64,000 bases of DNA, taken from NCBI GenBank assembly GCA_942486035.1, contig CALNXK010000040.1:337001-401000 (forward strand). The letters are read 5' to 3'. The position numbers were made by a program, and so were the translations under genes. Every line of letters begins with the position of its first letter. Position 1 is the first letter of the stretch. This document shows positions 1 to 13,089 of this stretch, piece by piece. Below the pieces are notes generated by a model. That model was given only the letters and a program-made list of their open reading frames with translations. It was not told the origin of the DNA and searched no databases. Source of the DNA: Porites lobata. Lineage: Eukaryota > Cnidaria > Anthozoa > Scleractinia > Poritidae.

Positions 1-645
1 GAGAATACGTCCTTTGTATCGTTGGCATTTACCGAGTCTGGTGACGTCCTTGTTGGTATCAATACTGACAATAACAGACTTTCTTTGTTGACTGAGACTG
101 GACAGTTCATCAGACTATTAATACGGAACATCTAAATTTACCGTGGTACGTAACTATTGGGAGTGATGGTCTCATCATTCCATACGACAAGACAACAATC
201 AAAGTTCTTAGCCTATACTAATGGAAAAGACTTGATTTAATCATTCAGTGCTCCAGGCTGTAACGCAAATCCGTGGTGCGTTGTTTATCACCTGACCAAA
301 TTCTTCGCGTCTTTTCCTACAGTTATCTGTGTTATCTTTTTTTTACAAGGAAGGGGAGTATCTATACGATATCGGCTGCGAGGGACCTGGTGACCAGCAG
401 TTTAGTCACCCTACTGGACTGGCCTTTGACAAGTTTAACCACTTGATTGTTTGCATTACGGAAAATAGGGGAATTTTCACGCTTGGTGGAAAGTGTGTCG
501 CTGAGCTGGCTGGGAAATCTTTTAAGGGTAGTCGTCTTGCTTTTATGCTTTATGTGAAACTGGACAATTGTTTGTTACTGATGTGGAAAAACACTGTATT
601 CAGGTATTCAATTAGAACTGACGTGAGAAAATACCTTCTAGGCAA
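1..645 (+). pseudogene. TRIM/NHL-repeat protein fragment, frame-broken
   Basis: From the left edge the sequence encodes NHL-repeat words such as FTESGDVLVG, then a stop at about 133. Homologous sequence continues in other frames (PWYVTIGSDG, then GPGDQQFSHPTGLAFDKFNHLIV) with several frameshifts and stops. This is the beta-propeller part of TRIM-type E3 ligases, a very large family in corals. The copy is intronless as far as visible and broken, so it is a decayed retrocopy or dead paralogue whose 5' part lies outside the window. Confidence 0.75.
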
Positions 646-924
646 AGACCTTTTACAACTGACGCTCCTAGTTTTTTTGGCCTGTGTTAGCGTTGAAAGT
701 TGGAAAAAAAACCTTAGGAACCTATGTATCTGAAAACAAAAGCACACAAAATGAGTGATTGAGTGTGGCCAAGGCTTAAATAAATGCTTTAAAAATACGC
801 TATAAAAATTCAAGTTTGTATTACAGACAATGCTCTTGAGATCGCACGCCTCGAACGCTAATACTATAAAAAAGAATTGACCTGAAATAGCTTAATTTGA
901 TTGACTGGCTATTTTGTAATTTAA

Positions 925-1137
925 GGGCGCTTTCCATTTGTCAGAACTGACCGGCCAGCCCATTCCCATGGTAATGAGAATTTCAGTATTAACCAAAAAC
1001 TAACCACGCAGATCAGTCAAATCCTAAATATTATGCACAAACGAGATGTTTTTTTCAGCAAAACCTCTTTGAAAAAACCTATTTCATTGCCAAAATATCT
1101 GGTCCGGCCGGCCAGTTCTGACTTTTGGGAAGCGCCC
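925..1137. mobile_element. MITE, TAA target duplication
   Basis: Termini GGGCGCTTTCC and its complement are flanked by TAA on both sides. Terminal inverted repeats of about 35 bp contain an inner GGCCAGTTCTGAC-type block. No coding capacity. Confidence 0.75.
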
Positions 1138-1344
1138 TAAGTTATACGGAGAAAGTCGATGATCCAGCTGGTATAAGACACCAAATAAACATTGTCTTGT
1201 CTTGTCGCTCCTGCAAGACTATGCTTCTTGTAATATGATAAGCTTTATTGGGTCTTGCTTTTCTGGTGTGATTAAAGATTTTTAATGTCGTTAAGGTGGC
1301 TTCCTTTTGTTTTCTAGGCTAACCAACTGAATTGGCTTTGAAAA

Positions 1345-1360
1345 GGGGGGGGGGGGGGGG
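1345..1360 (+). repeat. Homopolymer of 16 G
   Basis: An uninterrupted G run. Its length may be unreliable in the assembly. Confidence 0.9.
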
Positions 1361-2011
1361 AGCGAAGACCCGGGAGTATGACGAAAATATCGATACGAAA
1401 AAAGGACTGGCATGATCAAATAGAGCAAGCAGAGGCGCAAGCGTCGAGAAGACAGTCAATGCAAGGTTAAAACTGAGCGAAGGCCGGTAAAACCCCGTTA
1501 GAGCACGCGAAATGTCAACTAACGGGCGGAAAACTTAACGGGGGTACGACATATCGATGTTCTGTTCCATACGGCGTTGCTCTATAATTGAGCAGAAGAA
1601 TCGCATTTGGCATATCGGAGTTTCACGTAAATTGTGATTTTCCATCCCCACCGGGGCTTCGCGTCAATGATTGCGCTTTCGCGCTTAGTTTCTACGTAAC
1701 CCCAATTTAGGTCGACCTGAAGCGCTTCTACCCAAAACAAGGAAATAATGGCTGCCTAGGAGACTTTCTTGCTCTCTGATCTCATCTTTTTTAAAATAGG
1801 AAAGCTTGTGGAAGAAGCAGAGTAGGATGAGCTTACAAGATGTTTGGAAATGAAATAAAACAAAGAGCGTGAACGAAATTGAAGAAAAGAAGTTAAACTA
1901 AGACGACAGAAAAACAAATTAAAACTAGCAGTAATAGAGAGGAGAAGTCGTTACGTCACGTTGCCATAGGAGCAAAATTTTTGGATGACAACAAACCGAT
2001 AAAGTCACTTA

Positions 2012-2017
2012 GGCCCG

Positions 2018-2052
<35 letters not shown>

Positions 2053-2285
2053 CTGATGAATTAAGTACGGCAAAAGAGCGGCGTCTGAATCAATTTGGCA
2101 CGGCAGTTTTGGTTTGGTGCGGCAAAAGCGTTAAGTTCGACAGAGTCCGTCGAACTTTTGTCGAACTTAACTTAGGTTCGACACACGGTACGGCGTGTGA
2201 ATCAGATGTCGCGCCAGTGTCGCTCCAAAGTCGAACTTATTCAGTTAGGTTCGGCACATGAAAAGTATGGCGTCTGAACCAGGCC
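2012..2285. mobile_element. MITE with Harbinger-like ends
   Basis: Ends start GGCCCGGTTCAGACGCC and are flanked by TTA on both sides, matching the 3-bp TWA duplication of PIF/Harbinger elements. The inverted repeats extend about 50 bp. The short open frame 2040-2261 lies wholly inside it. Confidence 0.8.
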
Positions 2286-2532
2286 TTAAAAGTCTATTTG
2301 CACTATTTCAAACTTTAACGAGCTTATTAGATTTCATTTAATTTGGCAAATATTGGCGAAATTTTCTTTGGGACCGTATCTATTGTTATCCAAGTTTAGA
2401 AAAAGGAAGCGACAATTTTTGTGTTGTGTTCACCTACTGCAAAAAGCGGGCTCGTGAAATTAGGAAGTTTCATGTCGTAGTGGTGTAACGACGGCAAAGA
2501 AATGTACAAAATAGCGAAATGCACGTGCAAAG

Positions 2533-2799
2533 TTGTTGTTTGTTAACATAAACATATTATTTTTTGCTGTTCTCCTTGCCGTCGCCGTCGTCGTTGGTTT
2601 TGTTGTCATCAAGGTGCGTTCGAATGGTATACCTTCGGAGTTGCGGTTGCAGACTATGTCATCAAAATGGAGGAGTTCGTACGATTCAGCTAACGATTGG
2701 GACGAATTTTATCAAAGAGATGGTTTTCACAGAGCCACGCTCTTTTCTGATACAGCTTCGTCCTTGATAACGTTTCTCAAGACCGAAGTATCAGCGTAG
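2533..2799 (+). other. Unrecognised short open frame with a hydrophobic N-terminal stretch
   Basis: An 88-codon frame whose first part encodes about 20 hydrophobic residues (a possible membrane anchor), followed by a polar segment with NDWDEFYQRDG. The first codon is TTG; the first ATG in this frame is at about 2656. It could be a small exon, as a GTATC donor lies near 2791, but no partner exon or homologue is recognised. Confidence 0.18.
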
Positions 2800-4495
2800 T
2801 ATCTGCTTTGCTCTGCTATGCTTTTGTAGCTTTGTGAAATAAATATAACCCGAGTGAAATATGAGAGCGTTCTTAGTATTAAAATCGATGAGGTAAGGAT
2901 CTTCATTACTCTAACGAAATCGACACAAAACAACATTTTTTGATTCAATATAGCTCTTGCTGGCGCACAGAACGACCTCCGGTAATGGAGTCTGTTTAAT
3001 ACTCTGTGTATTTGATAACGACGCTGAGATCACCCACAGTTGCTCTCCAATGTGCAGTTCACCAGAGTGGACTCGCCAAGTTCGATCGCCTGCCGATTTC
3101 TTGCCTTATATCTGCGAACCAACAATGTGTCCACTTGATTTTTGTAGTCGTTTCAAATTAAGCACTCGTGGCATAAAGAAACGACAGGCTCTGCGAACCA
3201 GAAGACTAAGCTTTATGACGTATTTCCGTTTCCGGTACTTGAGCCAAACAAAAATCGAGTTTCTTTATGCTAAATGTTTGTGCCCGGGCTTCTCGCGAGT
3301 TGAGTTCCTTACGTCAAACGCAACGACCAGACTGGAATTGAAGTTTTTGAATCGAATATGCCATCTTGTTGTGACCCACGATTAGTCTTTACAGCACAGG
3401 TGACCCAACTCACACGACACATTCCGCCAACAGAGCGCAACTTAAGGAAAGTCTGCAAATCCGGTAAGATGCATTTAGGGTGAAAAAAATTTGTCCTTTA
3501 ATCTTTGCCCTTACTGACCGCTGTTATTCAACACTTAGCTCAACTAAAGAGATGTTAAGATCCATAGAAATACAAAAATACTTTGCCCTTGTAATCACAT
3601 CAAACATTCACGTGGGCAAATCATGACTAATTGTGTACTGCTCTGTGAAGTGTGTAGAGTGAACGAGTCGAATTATGATAGCCACGATACCATCCTCTCT
3701 TGTGACGTAAACAATGTAGAGTGACGTTTCGTCACTGTTTATTCAACTTGCTTTGACTGCTTTTTTTCGTCATATATAAAGCTTACTCTGACGATACTTA
3801 TTTGTCATTATAAGTTACAACGGTAACATCAAATGATTAAAATTCAAGAAATTTTAGAGAACGTATACCCCAATTGTCAAGCGCGGTCAAAGGAAGTTTC
3901 CTTGCAAAAGCTAAGCAAAGTACTTCAAAGGTTGTCATTTTTATTGTTAAAAGTTTAATACTTAACCGATACACGGTCAATTTACTAAAAACGTTCTGAG
4001 CATTTCAAAAGTGAAAACGCTGAATTGCCGGCGCCATTTGCCTACATGATCTTGTTCGGGCGCACCGAGCATTTTCAAGGAGAGGCTTGCCCGGGAAGTT
4101 TTGACTAAATAAAACGAAAAGAACCTCAGACGTTCAAACTCACCTTGTGCTAGCTGTTTACTTGACAACACTTCAGAGCAGTTTGGACTTCAAAATGTCT
4201 TGTAGGGCATACCTCAGACCAATCTAAAGGTTCATGCCTTGTCTCTGCCAAGAATTTGCCCAAGGCCTTGCTCTTCGGATATCCACCACAGTGGCTAAGT
4301 AGCGGGAGTTTATGGGAAGCGTGGAAGGTCAACAACGTGTTTCTGATCACGCTCAATTCATCCAGGACATATATTACCAATTAAAAGCACATTTAATTTC
4401 ATTTCTCAATATTTCGAATTTGACCCCATCTCTATCCCAAGTTTGACCTTCAGGCACCCTCTTTAAACCAGCACTTCACTGAGTTATAAATGCAG

Positions 4496-5455
4496 TTAAG
4501 GTGGCTCGATAGGGTTTTCCAGGGTCAATTACCTCTCAAGTTCGCCGAGCATAAACTACGTCGCCATTAATTTGGAAAAATTAGCACCGCAGCTGTATTT
4601 TGTAAGCAGTTTTGTCCACTTAATAAATAAGTGAATAATTTAAACCGCTAGATAGATTTTAAAAAAATTGAGATTCTTGAGATTAAGCATCATTTTATGA
4701 GACCTCAGTTGAGTTTCATTTATTCATTCATTGAGTTTCGTTAATTTTTTTGTCGGAGGTTTCGTGTTTACGGGAGTATTGTCAAAAACTTTCATTTTCG
4801 CGTGAACAGCAGTAATTAACGATGCATTTGGAATATGCAGAAATGTCAGCTATTGTTATCCACGCGGAAAGTATGAAAATCATCGGCGTTAAAGTATTGC
4901 TCCGCACGTTAATGAGATTCCTTCACAAAAAAGGCGTCACTGGCGCGCCTTAAACTACTAGCGCTACTAAAAACCGCTAACAAGAGCGCCTCGATACATA
5001 ACAATCAAATCCTTCTTTCTATCAATCTACTGAAGTGATCTCCATGATCTTTCACACACGTTTTTAAACATATTGAAAATACTGTGAGGTGAAATTGCAT
5101 GTCAAAAGCGCTTCGTCTTTTACAGATAACGGCCGAACATCAAGATTGTCCATTTTTAATGTGTTTCTAACCATAAAGACTTCATCCCAAAATATCTCCA
5201 TAACGCTCTAACAGATTCGCTTACACTTCACGAACATCGAAGCGGCTATTAGAAAAAAAAGCTCTCATGAACGAGAAATACGGCTGCAAGTAAAGTAGAT
5301 AATGCGGTCATTTCTTTGCTATGACAACTCCGATGTCATTGGAACCCTCATCATAAAAAAATTTTCATCTTTATCTAATACAGCTGTGGTGATAGCGACG
5401 TACTTTACGCTTAAACTTGGGAAGTATTGGCCCTGAAAAACCTATCAAGATGGAA
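4496..5455. mobile_element. Approx. 960-bp non-coding inverted-repeat element
   Basis: Left end GGTGGCTCGATAGGGTTTTCC and right end complement CCATCTTGATAGGTTTTTC form imperfect terminal inverted repeats of about 35 bp. No coding sequence inside. A shorter head-like word recurs near 1293. Confidence 0.5.
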
Positions 5456-6933
5456 ATGTAAACGAGTACTATTATAGGACACTGAATGCAACAGAAATAG
5501 GTTTATTCGGAGAGTTCTGGGCCTTTCGTACTTCGCAAAACTATAGTCAAGCAGCTATAACATTCCAAGTAGTTTCACATATTTTATTTCTGCTTTAAAT
5601 ATATAGTCTTCTTTTTGTCTGATGTTCTTTTTCGATGGTGAAGAGATAGAGAGAGGGGAAGCAGAGCAAGACAAGACTCAATTCAATGTTCTTTTATTAT
5701 ACAGTATTTACATACCATTGTGGTACAACGTCGATACAATCCTCTCTAGATAACTAATCCTGAAAAGTGTTTTATGTATACAATAGACAAAGGGTTTTAA
5801 TAAGCAAGTATTCTTCTTGCTTGCTTTGAATAGAAGCTCAAAGTCACCCAGTTAGTTTGATAAGATACAATCTAAATGAGCCGATAGAATTCCGTAAGAA
5901 AGTTGGTATTAATCCCCGAGTGAACTAGCCTAGTGAATCTTGTCTATGGTTAGTTCAGGAAAATTTACATCGTCCAAAAGAGAAAAAACGAGGGTTCTCA
6001 AGGTCAATTTAAAATTGCTTATGAATACAGTTCGAATTCGCCTGAATTGGATCAAACATGGCTTTTGTTTGGATACTTGAGCGACAGAGCTGACGGGAAT
6101 TAACACCGGACAAATGCAACCGTCCGTGCTAATTAACGATTCGAAGCTGTGCTAAATAATGACTCCCCTTAGTTTTATTAAATGGCGCTGTAATCACAGC
6201 AAACGGAGCTTGATAATGTTTATTATGCTTAAATGCACAAAACGTCTTCAGCAAACCCATGGCGGGGTTCGCAGGATTCGTACAGCTCACGAAAACGCCC
6301 ATTTTCGTTTATAACTTGCCTTAATAGCTCGGTCAAATCCAAGACTTACACTGTCAATTCCTTGGACTTAATGATATGCCTTAAGAAAAGGCTAGGTGCC
6401 CAAGCAGTATTAAAATTACTGTATCTGTTAACCCTGCTATAGACCGGAGGTAAAAATAGGTCACATGGCCGTTCTGTTTGTGTTTGTTTCTGTATCGGTC
6501 AGCGGTCGTGTGTTTTATTGTCTTTCAAGTCGTGAAACAGGAATCTGTTGGTCAAGTAAGAAAGAGAATTATTGGAATCCACAGAATAATACGAGTAAAC
6601 TAAAACTATAAGTAAAGAAACAAGACGTGGAAGCAAGGCTTTATATGACTAACAACGCAACGAACATAAACACGTTTTTGAAATGGCGGTGTTTATCTAA
6701 ACATAAGTCGGAGGAGATTTATTAAAAAATGATTTAAAACTCATTCATACAACAACTGGTATTTTGTAGCAAAGTATAGATATTTCATTACTGATATTAT
6801 TGAAATTAATCTTCACTATCTTTACAAGGTTCTATATCAAGCTTGAAAAATAAGTTGGAAAAATAGATAATTATTTTATGCAGACTTATCTATAAATTTA
6901 TCATTCTCCTCTTGAAGCCTTTCTGCCTTAAAG

Positions 6934-7265
6934 GTCGGACCATACTAGGCGATATGTCGCTGCAACATCTTTTAGCGACAAATCGTTTCGTACTGGAGAA
7001 TTTGTGGGAAAATCGTTGTCTCCTCGACAAAATTTTTGTCTCTGCAACAAGTCGCACAAAATTTCGTATTTGTGCAGCGAGAAAATTTGGTCACGGAGAC
7101 AAAATTCCCAGGTATACACGAAGCGATTTGTCACCGCGATGTTTTTCTCTTTTTTTCTTCTTGTCACCACGATGTGCTGCTGAGACTTGTAGTCCGACCT
7201 GTACACAAGGAGTGGTTTGTCACCGCGACGTTTTGCAGCGACATGTTGCCTAGCGTGTTCAGACT
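6934..7265. mobile_element. MITE rich in 'GTCGCTGCAA/GCGACAAAT' words
   Basis: Left 6934-6985 and right 7213-7265 are imperfect inverted repeats of about 50 bp. Overlapping open frames on both strands are explained by this palindromic structure. Confidence 0.7.
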
Positions 7266-7997
7266 TGAACTTTTTACTGTGAAATGTGCTCAAAATTTAA
7301 AGGTTCATTTCTCAACTATTGGATGTAGTATTCAAAGCAGAGTGCATAGTACACTACACGTAAACCGTTTAAGCCCCAATGTCCACATATCACATTTCCT
7401 TACATAATTTGAGAACTCTCATAACCTTTTCTCTTAATAATGTATGAAATTTTTTTAAGTGAAAATTGATGTTGATCATCCTCAGGACTTTTTCATTTTT
7501 AAAAATACTTAATGCCGGGCATCAGCGGAGGGTAATCCCGTGAATAAATTATGAGAGTTAAAAACAATTCACATAAAAAATAAAAATTGTGAATTTTACT
7601 CTCATAAAGTTAGAACCTAAACTACTTTCTTAAGGTCAAACAAAACAAACAGTTTGGTTAAGAAAAGGCCTTTCTTGTTTAACGCAGAAAACGGAGGACA
7701 AAAAAAAGGAAATGTTGTTTCAAAGCAACAACAGTAAACATTGAAGATAAAAAAAAAAATGCAGCGAATTTTTAATTTTTAAAGATATCCTAGAGAAGTG
7801 AAAATGTCAAATGTTACTTTTATTCACAAAGGCGCGGTTTTAAAGGGTTACTTCGACCCCTTTTGTACCGAGCTTCGGTCTCCTGTGCCGATCATTTATT
7901 CTTCGCATTATCCGAACTGTGGGGCGGATCTCTTGATGGAGGAAGCGCAAAAACATAGCGAGGGGACGGGTAAGAGGAAAAAAGAGCAAAGAGAGAA

Positions 7998-8020
7998 GGA
8001 GGGAGGGAGGGAGGGAGGAG
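7998..8020 (+). repeat. GGGA repeat, potential G-quadruplex
   Basis: Five GGGA units in a row give at least four G-triplets with one-base loops. The overlapping 125-codon open frame is a by-product of this low-complexity tract. Confidence 0.7.
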
Positions 8021-8827
8021 ATCTTCCTCTCTTTTCGTCTCATTTCCTAACGGAAGGACTGTCCTGGGGCTATCGTGTTATAGAAAAAATCAATAGACCT
8101 TTTCTCTTTTTTTTTCGACTTTTGACCTGTACCAGCTGGAGAAAATCCATCGACACAACTGGAAGAGCGAATTAAACTAATAACATAAAAAGATTTCAAG
8201 TCTGAAAGTGATATGTTGAAAACTTACGAAATGATCTGGCCCCACAATCTCGCTAAATCTATGCAGACATTTGTAGGTTGGGGGAAGGGAGAAAAACTTG
8301 ACCCCCCCACCCCAATACCGCAAACATCAGTAAAATTTCACGACTTTGCGAAGTTCCATCTTTCTGTTTGTTTTGCTGGACCTTAATCAGCATCTTTAAG
8401 GAACTAGAAAGCTACTACATAGAAAAGCCTTACGACATGATACATTTCAACGTTTAACTCTGCGACCGAGTTACGTGTCAAAAAACGACATGGTCGTCGC
8501 ATGTTTTTTTTCCACAAAACTTGTTGTGGACTCATTTGTGCGCCCAAGTATACGCTCTCCCAGCGTATTTTTTTTTACCTCAAAGTCTATTACTGTATGG
8601 CTTATATTGAAATATGCAACCTGTCATTACCTTACTAGCATGCGCAGTAACGGGCACTATGTGTGCTGTAGTCTTAGGAGACGTTCTGTTTTGCCTCCGC
8701 CTTGTGTTTCACTCAGCCATTCCTTGCAAGGAAACTCGTACCTTTGACCATTTTCGTCCGTTACCGTGATCTGGAGTTTTGAAGAATAAAGCTTAAATGC
8801 TTTTTTTTTTGCCTTGTTTGTACCTTA

Positions 8828-9457
8828 GGCTTCCAAACCCTTAGCCTGAGTTTCAGACACCCCTTTGAGTCACATATCCATATCAGCCGCTAATGCCGTC
8901 CAGTGGCGTCACTACTACTTTGCTTTAATTCATGCAAAAAACAAAACACGATTTTCAACTGGCAAACAAAGAAATATCGTCCGGAAGTCTAAATGGTACA
9001 TAATTGGTTTATTCGTAAATCGTGATTCATTTTAAACGTTCAAACTGTTAACTACATGCAATACTCTGAACGAATCTTTTGCTTCGTATAGCGCCATAAT
9101 TCAGCAATCAAACGTGTTCGTGTTCGAAAATTTGCTAGCTAGACAGAAGCTAGTCATAAATCTCACAAAGCGGCTCCCTAAATGTAAACCTACCGTCTTT
9201 CCGCATTGATTCTTTGTTTTTCAGAGGCTAGGGCTATTCTACTTTTTACAACAAAGATTGTCGAAATTTTGAACTTCACGCAAGCATTCATAATTAAACA
9301 TAATTATGCGAATGTTCGGACAATCAACCGATCAAAACCACTACCCGGTTTTCGGGTAGTGACGTCACTGGACGGCATCAACTGCTCGTCGATTCAGACG
9401 TCCCTGATGGGAGTATGTGACTCGAAGGGATGTCTGAAATTCAAGCTACTAAAGCCT
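8828..9457. mobile_element. Pair of inverted arms about 100 bp long
   Basis: The arm at 8828-8915 is the reverse complement of 9356-9457 with mismatches and small gaps, sharing GATGCCGTCCAGTGACGTCAC-type sequence. The roughly 440-bp centre has no gene. The open frame at 9206-9559 runs across the right arm and is not considered a gene. Confidence 0.55.
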
Positions 9458-9902
9458 ATGAAAACTGGAAAACATTGTGATGATGTAACAACATTTTTTT
9501 GGTATAATGTGGCTAAACTGATTTGCGTCCGTGACATTTTTGTCAAAGATTTAACGTAGGTTTATTTAACGAGTATTTCGTACTTGCCATTTTCATAATA
9601 CTTCATATTTTCAGGCGAAGTTTTATTCATGATGGCTTTTATAAGAACTACTCATCTGGCTGGGGGTTAACTTTAACCCAGAATCAAGCAGAGTTGTAAA
9701 CCACATTTGCTTATCAGGTATTATTATATAGACACGAGTGTTTTATTGGAAAATATACCTCTCGTAAAATTCATAATACTACATCCAGGACCCGAGTGGT
9801 TTATTTTCCATATATCACAAGTGAGTTTATCGATGATGTAATTTCAGTAATTTCCCCCTATTATTTTATCAATGTATTTTTGTCTATATAATAGAAAGAA
9901 CA

Positions 9903-10035
9903 TTACACAGTGGCTTGAAGCTATAAAATTTATTTTCTCGTGGCAAAAACAATATTTTACTCACTCGCCGCGCGCGTTCGTAAATATTCTTTTGCCACTC
10001 GAAAATAAAATTCATATCTTCGCGCCACCGTGTAA
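9903..10035. mobile_element. 133-bp near-palindromic MITE
   Basis: TTACACAGTGGCTTGAAG at the left pairs with CGCGCCACCGTGTAA at the right, and the arms continue inward nearly to the centre, so the whole element could fold as one hairpin. Confidence 0.65.
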
Positions 10036-10973
10036 TATCCTCTATATATGTAAATTGAGCTTATAAAACCTTCTCGAGCTTTCACTTAGAGAGCCGGTAA
10101 TGTTATCCCAAAATGACAGTCCTAACCAGTCTATAAGAAAGTTAAAATTACTGGGTTCGGTCGGCCCTCGAGGAACTGGACCCTAGACGTACATATCTGT
10201 AAAACACGAATGTCTGGGATTGGATTTGGCATCTTTTATTAGAGTTTAGGCATCCGCGACATCTAGTTTTTCTGGGGGCTAAACTGAGAAGCTCATGCGC
10301 CCCGAACAATGTTTTCGCAACCGCGTTTCGTAGTACAGTCAGGCCCTGAGTGTGTACTATAGAATATATTTCTTTTGTATTTCAACGGTCGTTTACGTCT
10401 TTTTCTTTCTTTTCGCTCAATACGTGCTGCTCTTGTAAAATAATTCTCAGCCCCTTACAGCTCGCCTTTAGCTCCGTCCTACTTATCTACATCAAAACTA
10501 ACAAAATTTATTTAACGAATACGCGATAAGGAAAAACTTAAAACTTAAAAGATAACTTCAAAGTTAATGTTTAACATGTCAACTTCAGTGACCGTATATC
10601 ATGCTCAAATTAGTGCCCGGGGCGCTTACTGACTTTCTGAAGCGAGGCCAGAGAAGAGCGGTAATTTGAAGATGGGTACTACATTGAACTCGGGCGATAA
10701 TTCGCACCGGTAATCACATCATTCCCATTGCGAGTTAGAATAAATAAGGACGAGTAAAGTTTTCAAGGCTAACAAAACTGAAAAAGCCCCAGAAATGTGT
10801 GTAATTGAAGTCTAAAACTTAAAAAATGCGCATTTGTTTCAAATTACAAAAAATTCGTTTTTTTTTCCTTTCTTATTTTATGTTACTTTGAGTCTGAGCC
10901 TGGAGACTCGCGTGTAAAACTGTACAACACGTAGTTTTCCTTATCCTTTATTCTGTTAAAAAATTTCCCTTAC

Positions 10974-11076
10974 CTTTTCCAGGAACCAACTGGGATTTGA
11001 TCCGGAGTTATCATGTAATATTCTGACTTGCCTGAGTTTACCAAGATCCGGTAACATCAGAGTGTTATTTTCACTT
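10974..11076 (-). CDS. Exon 35: PLAT/LH2 domain, central part
   Basis: A 103-bp exon with LPDLGKLRQVRILHDNSG and SWFLEK, the conserved central strands of PLAT. The usual Gly before HDN is a Leu here. Two nearby acceptors (AAG at 11077 or 11074) give alternatives differing by one residue. It leaves in phase 0. The last PLAT strands, normally ending in a C-x-R-W-L-type motif, should follow but were not found. Confidence 0.85.
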
Positions 11077-12167
11077 CTTCAAGAAAGAAAATAAAATGAA
11101 AGAATGGTTATTGTTCACTGACTTGGATTAAAAATACCATTTCAGAAAATAGTGCAGCAATTTAACACTTTCTTAGGATCGTTAAATAGCTAAGTTCATG
11201 ATGCCCATATCATTTCTTCAAGGCAGCGATTTAAATTGGAACCACCACATTTAAGAAGTCGTGCCAAATATGAAAAAAATGTGGCCTTTAGATTCTAAGA
11301 CAAGGACAAGAATTTCTCAATTCTAAATGGTGGGTGCGCGCGCGCGTGAACCAGCGTCATTTTGGTGGGAAAACGTGGTAGTCCTTGTCATGCGACTAAG
11401 TGTTTAGTGAAAATGTTGTAGTGGCAGAAGCAAGGAGTATCAAATGTTTTTATTACTGGTATTTTTCATTTTACGATTGTGAGAGGGTTTAATCTCCCTC
11501 ATTAACAAAAAAAACCTTGTTAACTTTTCTGGTTAAAAACAAAAGAAGTTAAATAAAGCTTTCCGGGCTGTCTATTTTTTGAGACTGCGCGAAAAACAAT
11601 TTGAGCCAAATCTGGTCCTCATATTCGTCCTTGTCATCGTCCTCGAATATATAATATAATGCCAAAAATAAAGGCCGACCGGAAAACACTGGTAGACGCC
11701 CTCATCGTGTGATAACTCCTGTTTTCCTTTTGCGTCATAAAGAAGGTTAGTGATCCTGATTTTCAGCCTACCCTTTCCAGTGCATGGGAGGTACATGAAA
11801 GATCGATTTGTGATCTAGCCTATTTAAATAAGAATAACATAAACTACTTTGCAAGCTTTTGAGCTCTTTGAGTTTGTTACCTACTCTTTCTCCGACCCAA
11901 GCCGAGCATGTGTGAATGACTAACCGAACTTAATCGAGCCTTCCCGAGTCTAATCAAGCCCAACCCTTCGTGACAGGCGTCAGTTTATTGATTACTTTTA
12001 TAAGGCGCGCGAAGTGTGCGAGGGAAACAGGAATGCCTCGCGCGCCTCGCTCGAGATTTCCTCCTTCGCACTAAAAATAACCGGCGCTAACCAAACCCAG
12101 AGAATGATGTGGCTAATCTGTCTTCATGGGAATAACTTACTTGTACTAGATATGAACGAGTACTTAC

Positions 12168-12306
12168 TTTCCTCTTGAAAAATGTTTAGTGTCCAATTTT
12201 CTGAATCCCGAGTCTCCCTTCTCTCCATATAATGTGATGTAGACATTAGCGTCTGTGTCAGCTCCATCCATGTCTCCAGTCAAACTGCTAATAGTGTAGT
12301 TGGTAC
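12168..12306 (-). CDS. Exon 34: PLAT/LH2 domain, N-terminal part
   Basis: A 139-bp exon with GDMDGADTDANVYITLYGEKGDSG, then RKL and FSRGK, the first strands of a PLAT domain as seen in lipoxygenase-homology proteins and polycystins. The AGTDANV-like core is nearly canonical. It leaves in phase 2. Confidence 0.92.
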
Positions 12307-12870
12307 CTGAAGACACGTCAGATGAGGTTAAATGACGTAGCAATATACCACATACGGTCAAACTCCGCTTTACGGACACCACGATATCACGGACAGTTTG
12401 CTTTGTCCCTGGGAAAAGATAGCTCTTACGAACTCTCCTGAGGTTGAAGCCGTGCAGTGACCCCCCACCGCAAGGAAATGTTTAAAAAAACATTCATGAA
12501 AAAGGGCGATACATGGGCAAATTCAGGGCTTGCTTGTGTTTTATCAGTCTTATTCACACCACTTGGTGATATGATATCCCCCATGAAATATCCTCTTTCC
12601 CGTCAACTGTATTTTGCGTCTGTATTTCTCACTTGGGTTTCGTGTTTGACACTGAAATTTGGGGCTCATAATTGAAAAATGAGCCTTCGGAAATTTCCAA
12701 GGATGACCAAAAAAGGATACAATGCGTATATCTTGCGATTCTGTTTCAAATATACACTGTTGTTCTAAGCACGTAAAATACAACTAAATACTGTATGTAC
12801 TAGACACTACGGCCCGCTATGATCTTCTACGTAATCGGGAAGCGGAGTACGGCCAGTCACTAAGTTTAAT

Positions 12871-13048
12871 TAGTAAAATCCAACTAGTAATCTATTATCA
12901 ATGCTGCGTTCTGATTGGTTGAGCTACTACTAGGCCATATGTTATAGCCCACTAGTAGCGAAAAGCGCCTGCTTTGAAAATCAAAACAATGGCGGCTGAA
13001 TCGCATTTTGCTAGCTAAAGTTGTTTCTCCTCGATATTTTTGACCAAC

Positions 13049-13089
<41 letters not shown>

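Larger units (their letters stand above)
734..10973. other. Left flank without a convincing intact gene
   Basis: This 10-kb stretch holds several inverted-repeat elements listed separately, a 16-G run, a GGGA microsatellite and short open frames with no recognisable homology. The remaining PLAT exons and the 3' end of the large minus-strand gene should lie here or beyond the left edge, but I could not identify them. Confidence 0.5.

Noticed and set aside
2040..2261. 73-codon open frame on plus strand
   Set aside because: Lies entirely within a Harbinger-like MITE and is produced by its inverted repeats.
4150..4380. Minus-strand 76-codon frame with GTATG donor, tested as the missing PLAT exon
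   Set aside because: Contains no PLAT motif and no fitting acceptor in phase 0.
6912..7407. Overlapping open frames of 113-123 codons on both strands
   Set aside because: Explained by the palindromic MITE at 6934-7265; no homology on either strand.
7798..8175. 125-codon open frame
   Set aside because: Low-complexity GGGA tract keeps the frame open; no domain.
9206..9559. 117-codon open frame
   Set aside because: Its central part is one arm of an inverted repeat; no recognisable protein.
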